Shown here in pieces: positions 1 to 6,000 of a DNA stretch of 6,000 bases. Source of the DNA: Comamonadaceae bacterium (GTDB taxonomy: Bacteria; Pseudomonadota; Gammaproteobacteria; Burkholderiales; Burkholderiaceae). Both the position numbers and the translations under genes were made by a program. The notes beneath the pieces are model-generated. The model was given only the letters and a program-made list of their open reading frames with translations. It did no database searches and was not told the origin of the DNA. The stretch spans positions 1 through 6,000 of the forward strand of contig CANCGU010000166.1 in NCBI GenBank assembly GCA_947377705.1. The letters are read 5' to 3'. Position 1 is the first letter of the stretch; the number at the start of each line of letters is the position of its first letter.

Positions 1-263
1 AGCCCCACTTCTTTGCCCACAGCGGCCACGCGTTCATAGGGGCTGTTGGCTGCATCACCAAATTTGTTCTTTACATAGTCAGCCCGAGGCATGCCCTCGG
101 GCGACATGTCGGGATTGAGTTGAAAGGTATGCCAACGCACCTCGGGCTCTACATCCGGATACTGAACCGCCAAAAGTGCCAGCGCACGCTCCAAGCGCCG
201 TTTGCCGATATAGCACCAAGGGCAGACAACATCCGACACAACATCAATGGTGAGAGTTTTCAT
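1..263 (-). CDS. DsbA-family oxidoreductase (FrnE-like), N-terminal part, cut by the window edge
   Basis: About 88 residues are visible, starting MKTLTIDVVSDVVCPWCYIG. The CPWC motif at residues 14-17 sits right after the first beta strand, as in the DsbA/FrnE/2-hydroxychromene-2-carboxylate isomerase superfamily of thioredoxin-fold proteins. The following KRRLERAL helix and a WHTFQLNPDM segment (about residues 44-53) are typical of the FrnE-like branch. Such proteins are usually 210-220 aa, so the helical insertion and the cis-proline strand lie outside the window. No signal peptide is seen, so it is probably cytoplasmic. FrnE-like proteins are thought to act as thiol-disulfide oxidoreductases, and the exact substrate here is unknown. 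The ATG at 263-261 is the natural start because it places the first strand correctly, but no clear Shine-Dalgarno sequence precedes it. It is divergent from trxA with 69 bases between the start codons. The family call is firm; the specific function is not. Confidence 0.88.
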   Translation of the reverse strand, partial: MKTLTIDVVSDVVCPWCYIGKRRLERALALLAVQYPDVEPEVRWHTFQLNPDMSPEGMPRADYVKNKFGDAANSPYERVAAVGKEVG

Positions 264-332
264 AGGGGTACTTGGTTTCTGCCACAATGCCCCAACTGTA
301 GCTCTATCGCCAATTGAAAGAGGAAATAAACC

Positions 333-665
333 ATGGCCAGCGATTTGATCAAACACATCACCGACACCAGCTTCGAAGCAGACGTTTTACAAGCTGACAA
401 ACCCGTGTTGGTGGACTACTGGGCCGAATGGTGTGGTCCTTGCAAAATGATTGCACCCATCTTGGACGAAGTGGCCACGGCTTACGAAGGCAAGCTACAA
501 ATCGCCAAGATGAATGTCGACGAAAACCGCGACATCCCCGGCAAACTGGGCATCCGTGGCATTCCCACATTGATGGTGTTTAAAGGCGGCCAACTGGCGG
601 CCACCAAAGTGGGCGCCATGAGCAAAGCCCAACTGACCGCCTTCATTGACCAACAATTGGCCTAA
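333..665 (+). CDS. trxA: thioredoxin 1 (TrxA)
   Basis: This 110-aa protein is a complete single-domain thioredoxin, the usual length (E. coli TrxA is about 109 aa). It reduces protein disulfides in the cytosol and is itself re-reduced by thioredoxin reductase with NADPH. It serves, for example, ribonucleotide reductase, PAPS reductase and methionine sulfoxide reductases. The active site WCGPC is at residues 33-37, the buried aspartate is D28 in the VLVDYWA strand, and the cis-proline is P78 in [11 protein letters not shown]. The KGG turn at 84-86 and a final amphipathic helix complete the fold. An AAAGAGGA Shine-Dalgarno sequence at 317-324 lies 8 bases before the ATG. The gene ends in a strong intrinsic terminator (685-719), so it is probably monocistronic although rho follows on the same strand. 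The trxA-rho order is also found in enterobacteria. No convincing promoter stands out in the 69-base upstream gap. Confidence 0.98.
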   Translation: MASDLIKHITDTSFEADVLQADKPVLVDYWAEWCGPCKMIAPILDEVATAYEGKLQIAKMNVDENRDIPGKLGIRGIPTLMVFKGGQLAATKVGAMSKAQLTAFIDQQLA

Positions 666-684
666 AACTACCTGTCTCCCACAG

Positions 685-719
685 AAAGCCCGCAGATTCT
701 TCAATCTGCGGGCTTTTTT
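685..719 (+). terminator. intrinsic terminator of trxA
   Basis: A perfect 14-bp inverted repeat (685-698 with 703-716) encloses a 4-base loop CTTC. The GC-rich core is GCCCGC/GCGGGC. The 3' arm runs into six consecutive T residues (714-719). It starts 20 bases after the trxA stop codon, which is textbook spacing and structure for Rho-independent termination. The A-rich 5' flank pairs with the T tract, so some function on the opposite strand is conceivable, but no gene there would need it. Confidence 0.95.
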
Positions 720-721
720 CC

Positions 722-730
722 TGTCATAAT
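722..730 (+). promoter_or_regulatory. candidate rho promoter, extended -10 element
   Basis: TGTCATAAT reads as an extended -10 (TG, one base, then CATAAT, matching TATAAT at 5 of 6 positions). It begins just 3 bases after the trxA terminator T tract. No good -35 is present: TTCAAT at 700-705 has a 19-base spacer and lies inside the terminator hairpin. An extended -10 can compensate for a weak -35. Transcription would then start near 737 and give a leader of about 130 bases before rho. The position is logical because rho needs its own promoter after such a strong terminator, but the assignment rests on one motif. Confidence 0.4.
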
Positions 731-736
731 CCATTT

Positions 737-867
737 CGAATTCACCTTGCGGCCCATGAGGCCACTCGGCTCCCCATCAGGGCTTGAATTCCGGTCCAGA
801 GGTATTTCTCTCCTCGCTCCGACCTCCCCCCCTATTTTTTAACGAACTCCCTTACTGGAGTCCCCAA
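737..867 (+). promoter_or_regulatory. rho leader with C-rich, rut-like stretch and short upstream ORF
   Basis: This is the non-coding stretch before rho. Within 805-854 I count 22 C, 18 T, 7 A and only 3 G, including a run of seven C (826-832) and six T (835-840). High C, low G and little structure are the known hallmarks of a Rho utilization (rut) site. Rho in E. coli is autoregulated by attenuation in its leader. A 28-codon ORF (ATG 756-758, TAA 840-842) overlaps most of this stretch and ends 25 bases before the rho start, reminiscent of the short rhoL ORF upstream of E. coli rho. It has no clear ribosome binding site. A short GGCC/GGCC hairpin (751-754 with 760-763) surrounds its ATG. The composition is seen directly; autoregulation is inferred. 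Confidence 0.4.
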
Positions 868-2130
868 ATGCATCTGAACGAACTCAAGGCACTGCATGTG
901 TCTGAAGTGCTGAAACAAGCCGAAGAACTCGAAATCGAAAACACAGGCCGCATGCGCAAGCAAGAGCTGATGTTTGCCATCATCAAAAAGCGCGCACGCG
1001 CTGGCGAGCAAGTGTTTGCCGATGGCGTTTTGGAAATCTTGCCTGACGGCTTTGGCTTCCTGCGCAGCCCCGACACCAGCTACACCGCCTCGACAGACGA
1101 CATCTACATCAGCCCCAGCCAAGTGCGCCGCTTCAACCTGCACACTGGCGACATGATTGAAGGCGAAGTGCGCATCCCCAAAGACGGCGAGCGCTACTTT
1201 GCCCTGACCAAGCTCGACAAGGTCAACGACGACCTGCCTGAGAACAACAAACACAAGGTCATGTTCGAAAACTTGACCCCGCTGTTCCCCCGCGAACAGA
1301 TGAAGCTGGAACGCGAAATCAAGGGTGAAGAAAACATCACCGGCCGCATCATCGACATCATTGCGCCCATCGGCAAAGGCCAACGTGCCTTGGTCGTCGC
1401 CCCGCCCAAGAGCGGTAAGACCGTGATGATGCAACACATCGCCCACGCCATCGCCGCCAACTACCCCGACGCCCACATGATGGTGTTGCTGGTCGACGAA
1501 CGTCCAGAAGAAGTGACAGAAATGCAGCGCTCGGTCAAAGCCGAAGTGATTGCCTCCACCTTCGACGAACCCGCCGCTCGCCACGTTCATGTGGCCGAAA
1601 TGGTGATTGAGCGTGCCAAGCGTTTGGTGGAACTGAAAAAAGATGTGGTCATCTTGCTTGACTCCATCACCCGCCTCGCCCGCGCTTACAACAACGTGGT
1701 GCCTTCATCGGGCAAAGTGTTGTCAGGGGGTGTGGACTCCAACGCTTTGCAACGCCCCAAGCGCTTCTTTGGCGCGGCCCGCAAAGTGGAAGAAGGTGGC
1801 TCACTCACCATCATCGCCACTGCCTTGGTGGACACCGGCAGCCGCATGGACGAAGTGATCTTTGAAGAATTCAAAGGCACAGGCAACTGCGAAATTCACC
1901 TCGACCGCCGCTTGTACGAAAAGCGCGTGTTCCCCGCCATTCAACTCAACCGCAGCGGCACACGCCGCGAAGAGCTGTTGCTGCCACCCGAAATCTTGTC
2001 CAAGACCCGCATCCTGCGCCAGTTCATGTACAACATGGACGAAATCGAATCCATGGAAATGGTGTTGAAGAGCATGAAAGCGACCAAGTCCAACGTCGAG
2101 TTCTTCGACATGATGCGCCGCGGCGGTTAA
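868..2130 (+). CDS. rho: transcription termination factor Rho
   Basis: This 420-aa protein matches the length of E. coli Rho (419 aa). Rho is a hexameric RNA-dependent ATPase and helicase that ends transcription at C-rich untranslated RNA. An N-terminal helical domain (about 1-47) is followed by the RNA-binding OB fold (about 48-118) with RNP motif GFGFLR at 61-66 and the RNA contacts F62, F64, Y80 and Y110. The ATPase core has Walker A APPKSGKT (178-185, K181 and K184), catalytic E211 and R212 in VDERPEE, Walker B VILLD (261-265), the Q-loop with K283, the R-loop DTGSRMD (322-328), and arginine finger R366. The R-loop carries R326 where E. coli has lysine, a common conservative variant. L208, M219, S266 and G337, positions known for bicyclomycin resistance mutations, are the sensitive type. 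The ATG at 868 is preferred: GGAG (857-860) lies 7 bases upstream and the N-terminus MHLNELK aligns with E. coli MNLTELK. An in-frame TTG at 784 would add 28 unlikely residues. Confidence 0.98.
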   Translation: MHLNELKALHVSEVLKQAEELEIENTGRMRKQELMFAIIKKRARAGEQVFADGVLEILPDGFGFLRSPDTSYTASTDDIYISPSQVRRFNLHTGDMIEGEVRIPKDGERYFALTKLDKVNDDLPENNKHKVMFENLTPLFPREQMKLEREIKGEENITGRIIDIIAPIGKGQRALVVAPPKSGKTVMMQHIAHAIAANYPDAHMMVLLVDERPEEVTEMQRSVKAEVIASTFDEPAARHVHVAEMVIERAKRLVELKKDVVILLDSITRLARAYNNVVPSSGKVLSGGVDSNALQRPKRFFGAARKVEEGGSLTIIATALVDTGSRMDEVIFEEFKGTGNCEIHLDRRLYEKRVFPAIQLNRSGTRREELLLPPEILSKTRILRQFMYNMDEIESMEMVLKSMKATKSNVEFFDMMRRGG

Positions 2131-2138
2131 CCCTCAAA

Positions 2139-3092
2139 TCAATTCGGCACCAAAAACTCCCGACTGATGCTCGCACCAATTTCATTCACGCGGTCCAAGA
2201 ACTGCGTGAGGTAGGCGTGCAAGCCATTGGCCAAAATTTCTTCAATGCGGCTGAATTCCATCTCAGCGCACAGCTTGCCCGCGCGGCGATAGCTCTCTAG
2301 CGAACGGTCGTCCGACACCATCGAGATGTTGTTGACCACCTCGTTCAAACACGCGTGCAGCGAGCGCGGCATGTCGGCACGCAAGATCAGCAGCTCGGCC
2401 ACGCGCTCAGGGTGAATCACATCGCGGTACACCTTGCGGTAAATCTCAAAGCCCGACACGCTGCGCAAAATCGCACTCCAGTGGTAGAAGTCATGTTGCT
2501 CGGTTTTCTCGCTGCCATCGGCAAACAAGTCGCCGTGCACGGCATGGAACTTCACATCCACCAAACGTGCGGTGTTGTCGGCGCGTTCTAGGAAAGTGCC
2601 CAAGCGCATGAAGTGCAAGGCTTCGTCCATCAGCATGGTGCCCACAGTCACGCCGCGTGACAGGTGCGAGCGGAACTTGACCCACTCAAAGAACTCACCG
2701 GGATCGCTCTCGAGCAACCCACTCTTCAAAATGCGGTTGAGTTCCAACCAAGTTTGGTTTTGCGTCTCCCACACTTCGGTGGTCAGGCTGCCGCGCACAG
2801 CACGCGCGTTCTCACGCGCAGCACGCAGGCACGAGATGATGGACGATGGGTTGTTCTCATCCTTCACCATGAACTCCATCACGCGCAAAGGCGTAATGTC
2901 GCCATGACGCGCTTGGTAGGCGGGCAGCAACTCGCTGATGGACAGCAAGCCTTCCCAACCCAGCAAGGCCACCTCAGCAGACTGTGGCAGCAAAGAGGTT
3001 TGGTAATTCACGTCCAACAGGCGTGCGGTGTTTTCGGCCCGCTCGGTATAGCGGGACATCCAAAACAGGTGGTCAGCGGTACGGCTCAGCAT
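2139..3092 (-). CDS. alpha-E domain protein (DUF403/COG2307 family)
   Basis: This 317-aa, apparently all-helical soluble protein has the usual family length. It opens MLSRTADHLFWMSRYTERAE, the diagnostic start of the alpha-E family (Pfam Alpha-E), named for its conserved ER motif. The motif occurs twice: ER at residues 17-18 in ERAENTARLLDV and at 169-170 in ERADNTARLVDV, suggesting an internal duplication. Other family-like segments are NPSSIISCLRAAREN (81-95) and LLILRADMPRSL (234-245). No signal peptide, membrane segment or known catalytic motif is evident. It lies 2 bases after the ATP-grasp stop codon, with GAGG inside the end of that gene serving as its ribosome binding site, so the two are probably translationally coupled. 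The family is known mainly from its association with circularly permuted ATP-grasp and transglutaminase-like proteins. A role in peptide or amide-bond chemistry has been predicted, but its biochemical function is not established. It is convergent with rho, with 8 bases between stop codons. Confidence 0.93.
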   Translation of the reverse strand: MLSRTADHLFWMSRYTERAENTARLLDVNYQTSLLPQSAEVALLGWEGLLSISELLPAYQARHGDITPLRVMEFMVKDENNPSSIISCLRAARENARAVRGSLTTEVWETQNQTWLELNRILKSGLLESDPGEFFEWVKFRSHLSRGVTVGTMLMDEALHFMRLGTFLERADNTARLVDVKFHAVHGDLFADGSEKTEQHDFYHWSAILRSVSGFEIYRKVYRDVIHPERVAELLILRADMPRSLHACLNEVVNNISMVSDDRSLESYRRAGKLCAEMEFSRIEEILANGLHAYLTQFLDRVNEIGASISREFLVPN

Positions 3093-3094
3093 TG

Positions 3095-4540
3095 TTAAAC
3101 CTCAAGAATCCATGTGTCTTTGGTGCCGCCGCCTTGGGACGAGTTCACCACCAGTGAGCCTTCTTTCAGCGCCACGCGGGTCAGGCCGCCGGGCACCATT
3201 TGCACGGTCTTACCGCTCAACACGAAGGGACGCAAATCGATGTGGCGCGGGGCGATGCCACTCTCCACATAGGTGGGGCAGCTCGACAAGCTCAGCGTTG
3301 GTTGCGAGATGTAGCCATCGGGCTTGGCCAGCAGCACTTGGCGAAACTCTTCAATCTCGGCTTTGGTTGCCGCAGGCCCCACCAACATGCCATAGCCGCC
3401 CGCGCCGTGCACTTCTTTGACCACCAGCTCGCTCAAATGCGCCAGCGTGTAGTCCAAGTCGTCTTTCTTGCGGCATTGGAAGGTGGGCACGTTGTTGAGG
3501 ATGGGCTTCTCGCCCAAATAGAACTCAATCATTTGCGGCACATAGGGGTAGATCGACTTGTCGTCGGCAATGCCGGTGCCCACCGCGTTGCAAATGTTCA
3601 CATGGCCGGCGCGATACACATCCATCAAACCTGCACAGCCGAGGGTGGAGCCAGCACGAAACACACGGGGGTCCAAGAAGTCATCGTCCACGCGGCGGTA
3701 AATCACGTCCACGCGCTTGGGGCCGCGTGTGGTGCGCATGTAGACGAAGTTGTCTTTCACAAACAGGTCTTGGCCTTCCACCAACTCCACGCCCATTTGC
3801 TGCGCCAAGAAGGCGTGCTCAAAGTAAGCACTGTTGTACATGCCAGGCGTGAGCACCACCACAGTCGGGTTATCGGTGGTCGATGGGCTGCTGGCACGCA
3901 AAGTCTCTAGCAGCAAGTCGGGGTAATGCGCCACAGGGGCCACGCGGTGCTGGCTAAACAGCTCGGGGAAAAGCCGCATCATCATCTTGCGGTCTTCCAG
4001 CATGTAGCTCACCCCACTGGGCACGCGCAAGTTGTCTTCGAGCACGTAGTACTCGCCGTTGCCTTGGGCGTCGGGCGCACGCACGATGTCGATGCCGCTG
4101 ATTTGCGAATACACCTTGTTCGGCACATCCACCCCATGCATCTCGGGACGGTACTGCGCGTTGTTCAAAATCTGCTCGCTTGGAATAAGTCCAGCCTTGA
4201 GGATGTTTTGTTCGTGGTACACGTCGTGAACAAACATGTTCAACGCATTCACACGTTGCACCAAGCCCTTTTGCATGCTGGTCCACTCGTGGGCGGGAAT
4301 GATGCGGGGAATCAAATCAAACGGAATCAAACGCTCGGTGCCTGCCCCGTCTTCATCTTTGTCGCCGTACACCGCAAAGGTGATGCCGACGCGACGAAAA
4401 ATCATCTCAGCCTCTTCGCGCCTGTCGCGCATGGTTTGTGGATCTTGGCGCTTGAGCCAGTCCAAGTAGTTCCGGTAGTGGGGGCGCACCGCGCTGTCCA
4501 CAAATGGCAACTGGGCATACATCTCATCAAACTTGTGCAT
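3095..4540 (-). CDS. circularly permuted type 2 ATP-grasp protein (COG2308 family)
   Basis: This 481-aa protein belongs to the circularly permuted ATP-grasp family (formerly DUF404/DUF407). ATP-grasp enzymes activate a carboxylate as an acyl phosphate and join it to an amine or thiol. The substrate of this branch is unknown and it has been predicted to be an amide-bond (peptide) ligase. Recognisable family blocks are DVYHEQNIL (106-114), LEDNLRVPSGVSYMLEDR (167-184), the glycine- and acid-rich GTGIADDKSIYPYVPQMI (321-338), VVKEVHGAGGYGMLVGP (373-389), and the C-terminal GSLVVNSSQGGGTKDTW (461-477). The blocks 167-184 and 321-389 probably carry ATP- and metal-binding residues, as inferred from family conservation. 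No signal peptide or membrane segment is seen. The start at 4540 is chosen because AGGAG (plus-strand 4549-4553) lies 8 bases upstream. An in-frame ATG six codons earlier overlaps that site and is less likely. It is followed 2 bases later by the alpha-E gene and preceded 44 bases earlier by comEC on the same strand. Confidence 0.93.
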   Translation of the reverse strand: MHKFDEMYAQLPFVDSAVRPHYRNYLDWLKRQDPQTMRDRREEAEMIFRRVGITFAVYGDKDEDGAGTERLIPFDLIPRIIPAHEWTSMQKGLVQRVNALNMFVHDVYHEQNILKAGLIPSEQILNNAQYRPEMHGVDVPNKVYSQISGIDIVRAPDAQGNGEYYVLEDNLRVPSGVSYMLEDRKMMMRLFPELFSQHRVAPVAHYPDLLLETLRASSPSTTDNPTVVVLTPGMYNSAYFEHAFLAQQMGVELVEGQDLFVKDNFVYMRTTRGPKRVDVIYRRVDDDFLDPRVFRAGSTLGCAGLMDVYRAGHVNICNAVGTGIADDKSIYPYVPQMIEFYLGEKPILNNVPTFQCRKKDDLDYTLAHLSELVVKEVHGAGGYGMLVGPAATKAEIEEFRQVLLAKPDGYISQPTLSLSSCPTYVESGIAPRHIDLRPFVLSGKTVQMVPGGLTRVALKEGSLVVNSSQGGGTKDTWILEV

Positions 4541-4584
4541 CTTGGGAACTCCTAGCATCTCTTACGCAAGTTGGATGCCAGCTC

Positions 4585-6000
4585 TCAGAATACGTGTTGC
4601 CAATAGCGTTGTCTTTGATTTCGCTCACATTGCACCAATTTGGGTTGATCACTGCGCCATATCGATGCACCACAACGGGGTGTTTGCACCACTTGCACCC
4701 CTAAATCGTTGTAACGCAGCAAGACATCGGGTCTGGGGTGACCAAAGCGATTGCGATAGCCCGCTTGCACGATGGCCACACGCGGCTGGACGGCCTCCAG
4801 AAAGGTTTGCGTAGACGACGTAGCACTGCCGTGATGCGGCACCAGCAACCAATCGGCTTGCAGATTTTGGCCGCTTTGCACGAGGTGTTGTTCTTGGCGG
4901 GCCTCGATGTCACCGGCTAACAAAGCAGATGCGCCAGGCGCACTCACGCGCAACACACAGCTCAGTGCATTGGGTTTGAGTTTGCGTTCATAGTCAGCTG
5001 CGCTCGGGTGCAGCACCTCCAACCGCACACCATCCCACACCCATGATTGCCCGCGTTCGCAGCGCTGCATCGCGCCCAACTGTTGCAGTGGGTGCTCAAC
5101 AGCGATCGACGTCAACACCTCCGCCTGCGGCTGCATGGCCATCACCGCAGGTGCGCCACCGCTGTGGTCGCTGTCTTGATGGCTGATGACGATGCGGTCT
5201 AGCCGCTCGCCCCATGCCCGCAGCAGCGGCACCAACACGCGTTGGCCCGCATCGGTCTCGGCCGAGTAGCGCGGCCCCGTGTCGTACAGCAAGCTGTGCG
5301 TAGCCGTGCGCAACAACACCGCATGGCCCTGCCCCATATCAGCGGCCACCAATTCAAACGTGCCGTGAGCGGGACGCGGTGTTTGCCAACTGAGCACCGG
5401 CAGCACCAACGCCAAGCCAAACAACCGCAGCCACGCGGGGGGACGTAGGGCCCAGACGCCCATGCCCAGCAGCGCTGCCGCTCCCGCCCACAAGGGGGCC
5501 GCAGGCGCTGTCCACTGCGCCCACGACACACCCGCACATACTTTGAGCACCCACACCAGCCCCTGCAAAGCCTCTGCCGCCAAGCCCCATGCGGGCGACA
5601 GCACCAGCCCCAACAAACACAGCGGCGTGACCACCAAGGTCACCCACGGCACGGCCAGAAAATTGGCGAACAAGCCAATGACAGACACTTGGTGAAACAG
5701 CAGCAAGGTCAGCGGGGCCAAACACACACTCATCAGCCACTGCTCGCGCCACATGCGCTGCGCAGCAACCCATGCCGAAGCAAACAAACGCCCTCGCCTT
5801 TTCAGCTGGCGGTCTTGCTCTGCCGCGGCGTCAAAAGCATTCAAAGCATCTGAGCCCGACACAAACAACACACCCACCGCCACAAAGCTCAACCAAAACC
5901 CTGCCTGCATCAGCGCCCAGGGGTCCAACGCCAGCACCACCGCACACACGCTCAGCCAAACCTGGCTGATGGGCCAGCGCAAGCCGCCCCCACGCAACAG
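4585..6000 (-). CDS. comEC: competence protein ComEC/Rec2, C-terminal part, cut by the window edge
   Basis: ComEC forms the inner-membrane channel that imports single-stranded DNA during natural transformation. About 472 residues are visible and the frame stays open to the right edge. Homologs are commonly 750-850 aa, so the N-terminal OB-fold region and the first part of the Competence domain are missing. Numbering from the methionine at 5997, hydrophobic membrane segments occur at about 10-27, 31-48, 89-130, 137-155, 168-186 and 189-204. A metallo-beta-lactamase domain follows, with DMGQG (220-224), DTGP (239-242), metal-binding SHQDSDHSGG (272-281), LLAGDIE (359-365), LLVPHHGS (384-391) and FGHP (418-421). 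All expected metal-ligand motifs are intact. In Gram-positive homologs this domain is proposed to be the nuclease degrading the non-imported strand. The stop is TGA at 4587-4585. With 44 bases and no terminator before the ATP-grasp gene, read-through into that pair is plausible. Confidence 0.95.
   Translation of the reverse strand: MLRGGGLRWPISQVWLSVCAVVLALDPWALMQAGFWLSFVAVGVLFVSGSDALNAFDAAAEQDRQLKRRGRLFASAWVAAQRMWREQWLMSVCLAPLTLLLFHQVSVIGLFANFLAVPWVTLVVTPLCLLGLVLSPAWGLAAEALQGLVWVLKVCAGVSWAQWTAPAAPLWAGAAALLGMGVWALRPPAWLRLFGLALVLPVLSWQTPRPAHGTFELVAADMGQGHAVLLRTATHSLLYDTGPRYSAETDAGQRVLVPLLRAWGERLDRIVISHQDSDHSGGAPAVMAMQPQAEVLTSIAVEHPLQQLGAMQRCERGQSWVWDGVRLEVLHPSAADYERKLKPNALSCVLRVSAPGASALLAGDIEARQEQHLVQSGQNLQADWLLVPHHGSATSSTQTFLEAVQPRVAIVQAGYRNRFGHPRPDVLLRYNDLGVQVVQTPRCGASIWRSDQPKLVQCERNQRQRYWQHVF

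Noticed and set aside
272..308. Possible trxA promoter (TTGGTT at 272-277 with a downstream -10)
   Set aside because: No hexamer at 16-18 base spacing matches the -10 consensus better than about half, so I do not call it.
120..317. 65-codon plus-strand frame before trxA
   Set aside because: It is antisense to the DsbA-family gene, which carries a clear CPWC motif, and it shows no family features.
738..791. GAATTC occurring twice in the rho leader (738-743 and 786-791)
   Set aside because: The shared match is only six bases with different flanks, as expected by chance, and does not form a convincing structure.
784..867. In-frame TTG start that would extend Rho by 28 residues
   Set aside because: The ATG at 868 has a good ribosome binding site and gives the conserved Rho N-terminus and length. 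The extra residues come from the C-rich leader and look non-coding.
832..1590. 252-codon open frame antisense to rho
   Set aside because: It lies opposite the highly conserved rho coding sequence, has low-complexity His/Val/Gly-rich composition, and matches no recognisable family. It is a shadow of codon bias.
2116..2125. CGCCGCGGCG palindrome at the end of rho as a terminator
   Set aside because: With a realistic loop only about 3 base pairs remain and no T tract follows on either strand. It encodes the Arg-Arg-Gly-Gly tail of Rho.
3200..4555. Two long plus-strand open frames (3200-3910 and 3926-4555) opposite the ATP-grasp gene
   Set aside because: They are His/Val/Ala-rich with no recognisable domain and share the mirrored codon phase of the real minus-strand gene, which has conserved family motifs throughout.
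4541..4558. ATP-grasp start six codons upstream (ATG at 4558-4556)
   Set aside because: That ATG lies upstream of the AGGAG site, which is correctly spaced for the ATG at 4540. The added MLGVPK residues are encoded by the ribosome binding region itself.

Overview
This window looks like chromosomal DNA from a betaproteobacterium of the order Burkholderiales, most likely family Comamonadaceae. The evidence is the Rho and thioredoxin sequences, the trxA-rho gene order, moderately high GC, and tightly packed genes with no mobile elements. The placement is my reading of protein similarity from memory, not a search result.

Layout, left to right. (1) Positions 1-263, minus strand: the start of a DsbA-family (FrnE-like) thiol oxidoreductase that runs off the left edge. 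(2) A 69-base divergent intergenic region. (3) 333-665, plus strand: trxA, followed by a perfect 14-bp intrinsic terminator (685-719). (4) 720-867: a rho promoter candidate (extended -10 at 722-730) and a long rho leader with a C-rich, G-poor stretch and a 28-codon upstream ORF. (5) 868-2130, plus strand: rho, complete at 420 aa. (6) Minus strand, convergent with rho with only 8 bases between the stop codons: alpha-E protein (2139-3092), circularly permuted type 2 ATP-grasp (3095-4540), and the C-terminal part of comEC (4585 to the right edge). These three are transcribed in the order comEC, ATP-grasp, alpha-E, with gaps of 44 and 2 bases, so they may be one operon.

Functional reading. The left half is housekeeping: cytosolic disulfide reduction (TrxA), a divergent DsbA-fold enzyme, and the transcription terminator Rho, whose leader looks suited to autoregulation. 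The right half holds the C-terminal membrane segments and metallo-beta-lactamase domain of the DNA-uptake channel ComEC. It also holds a compact ATP-grasp/alpha-E pair. That pair belongs to a widespread but biochemically poorly defined system, predicted in the literature to form amide or peptide bonds and often found with a transglutaminase-like protease and sometimes the proteasome-like Anbu. Neither partner is adjacent here, because the next gene downstream is rho on the opposite strand. This pair is the least understood biology in the window; the rho leader is the most interesting regulatory region. I see no tRNA, rRNA, CRISPR array, insertion sequence or attachment site.
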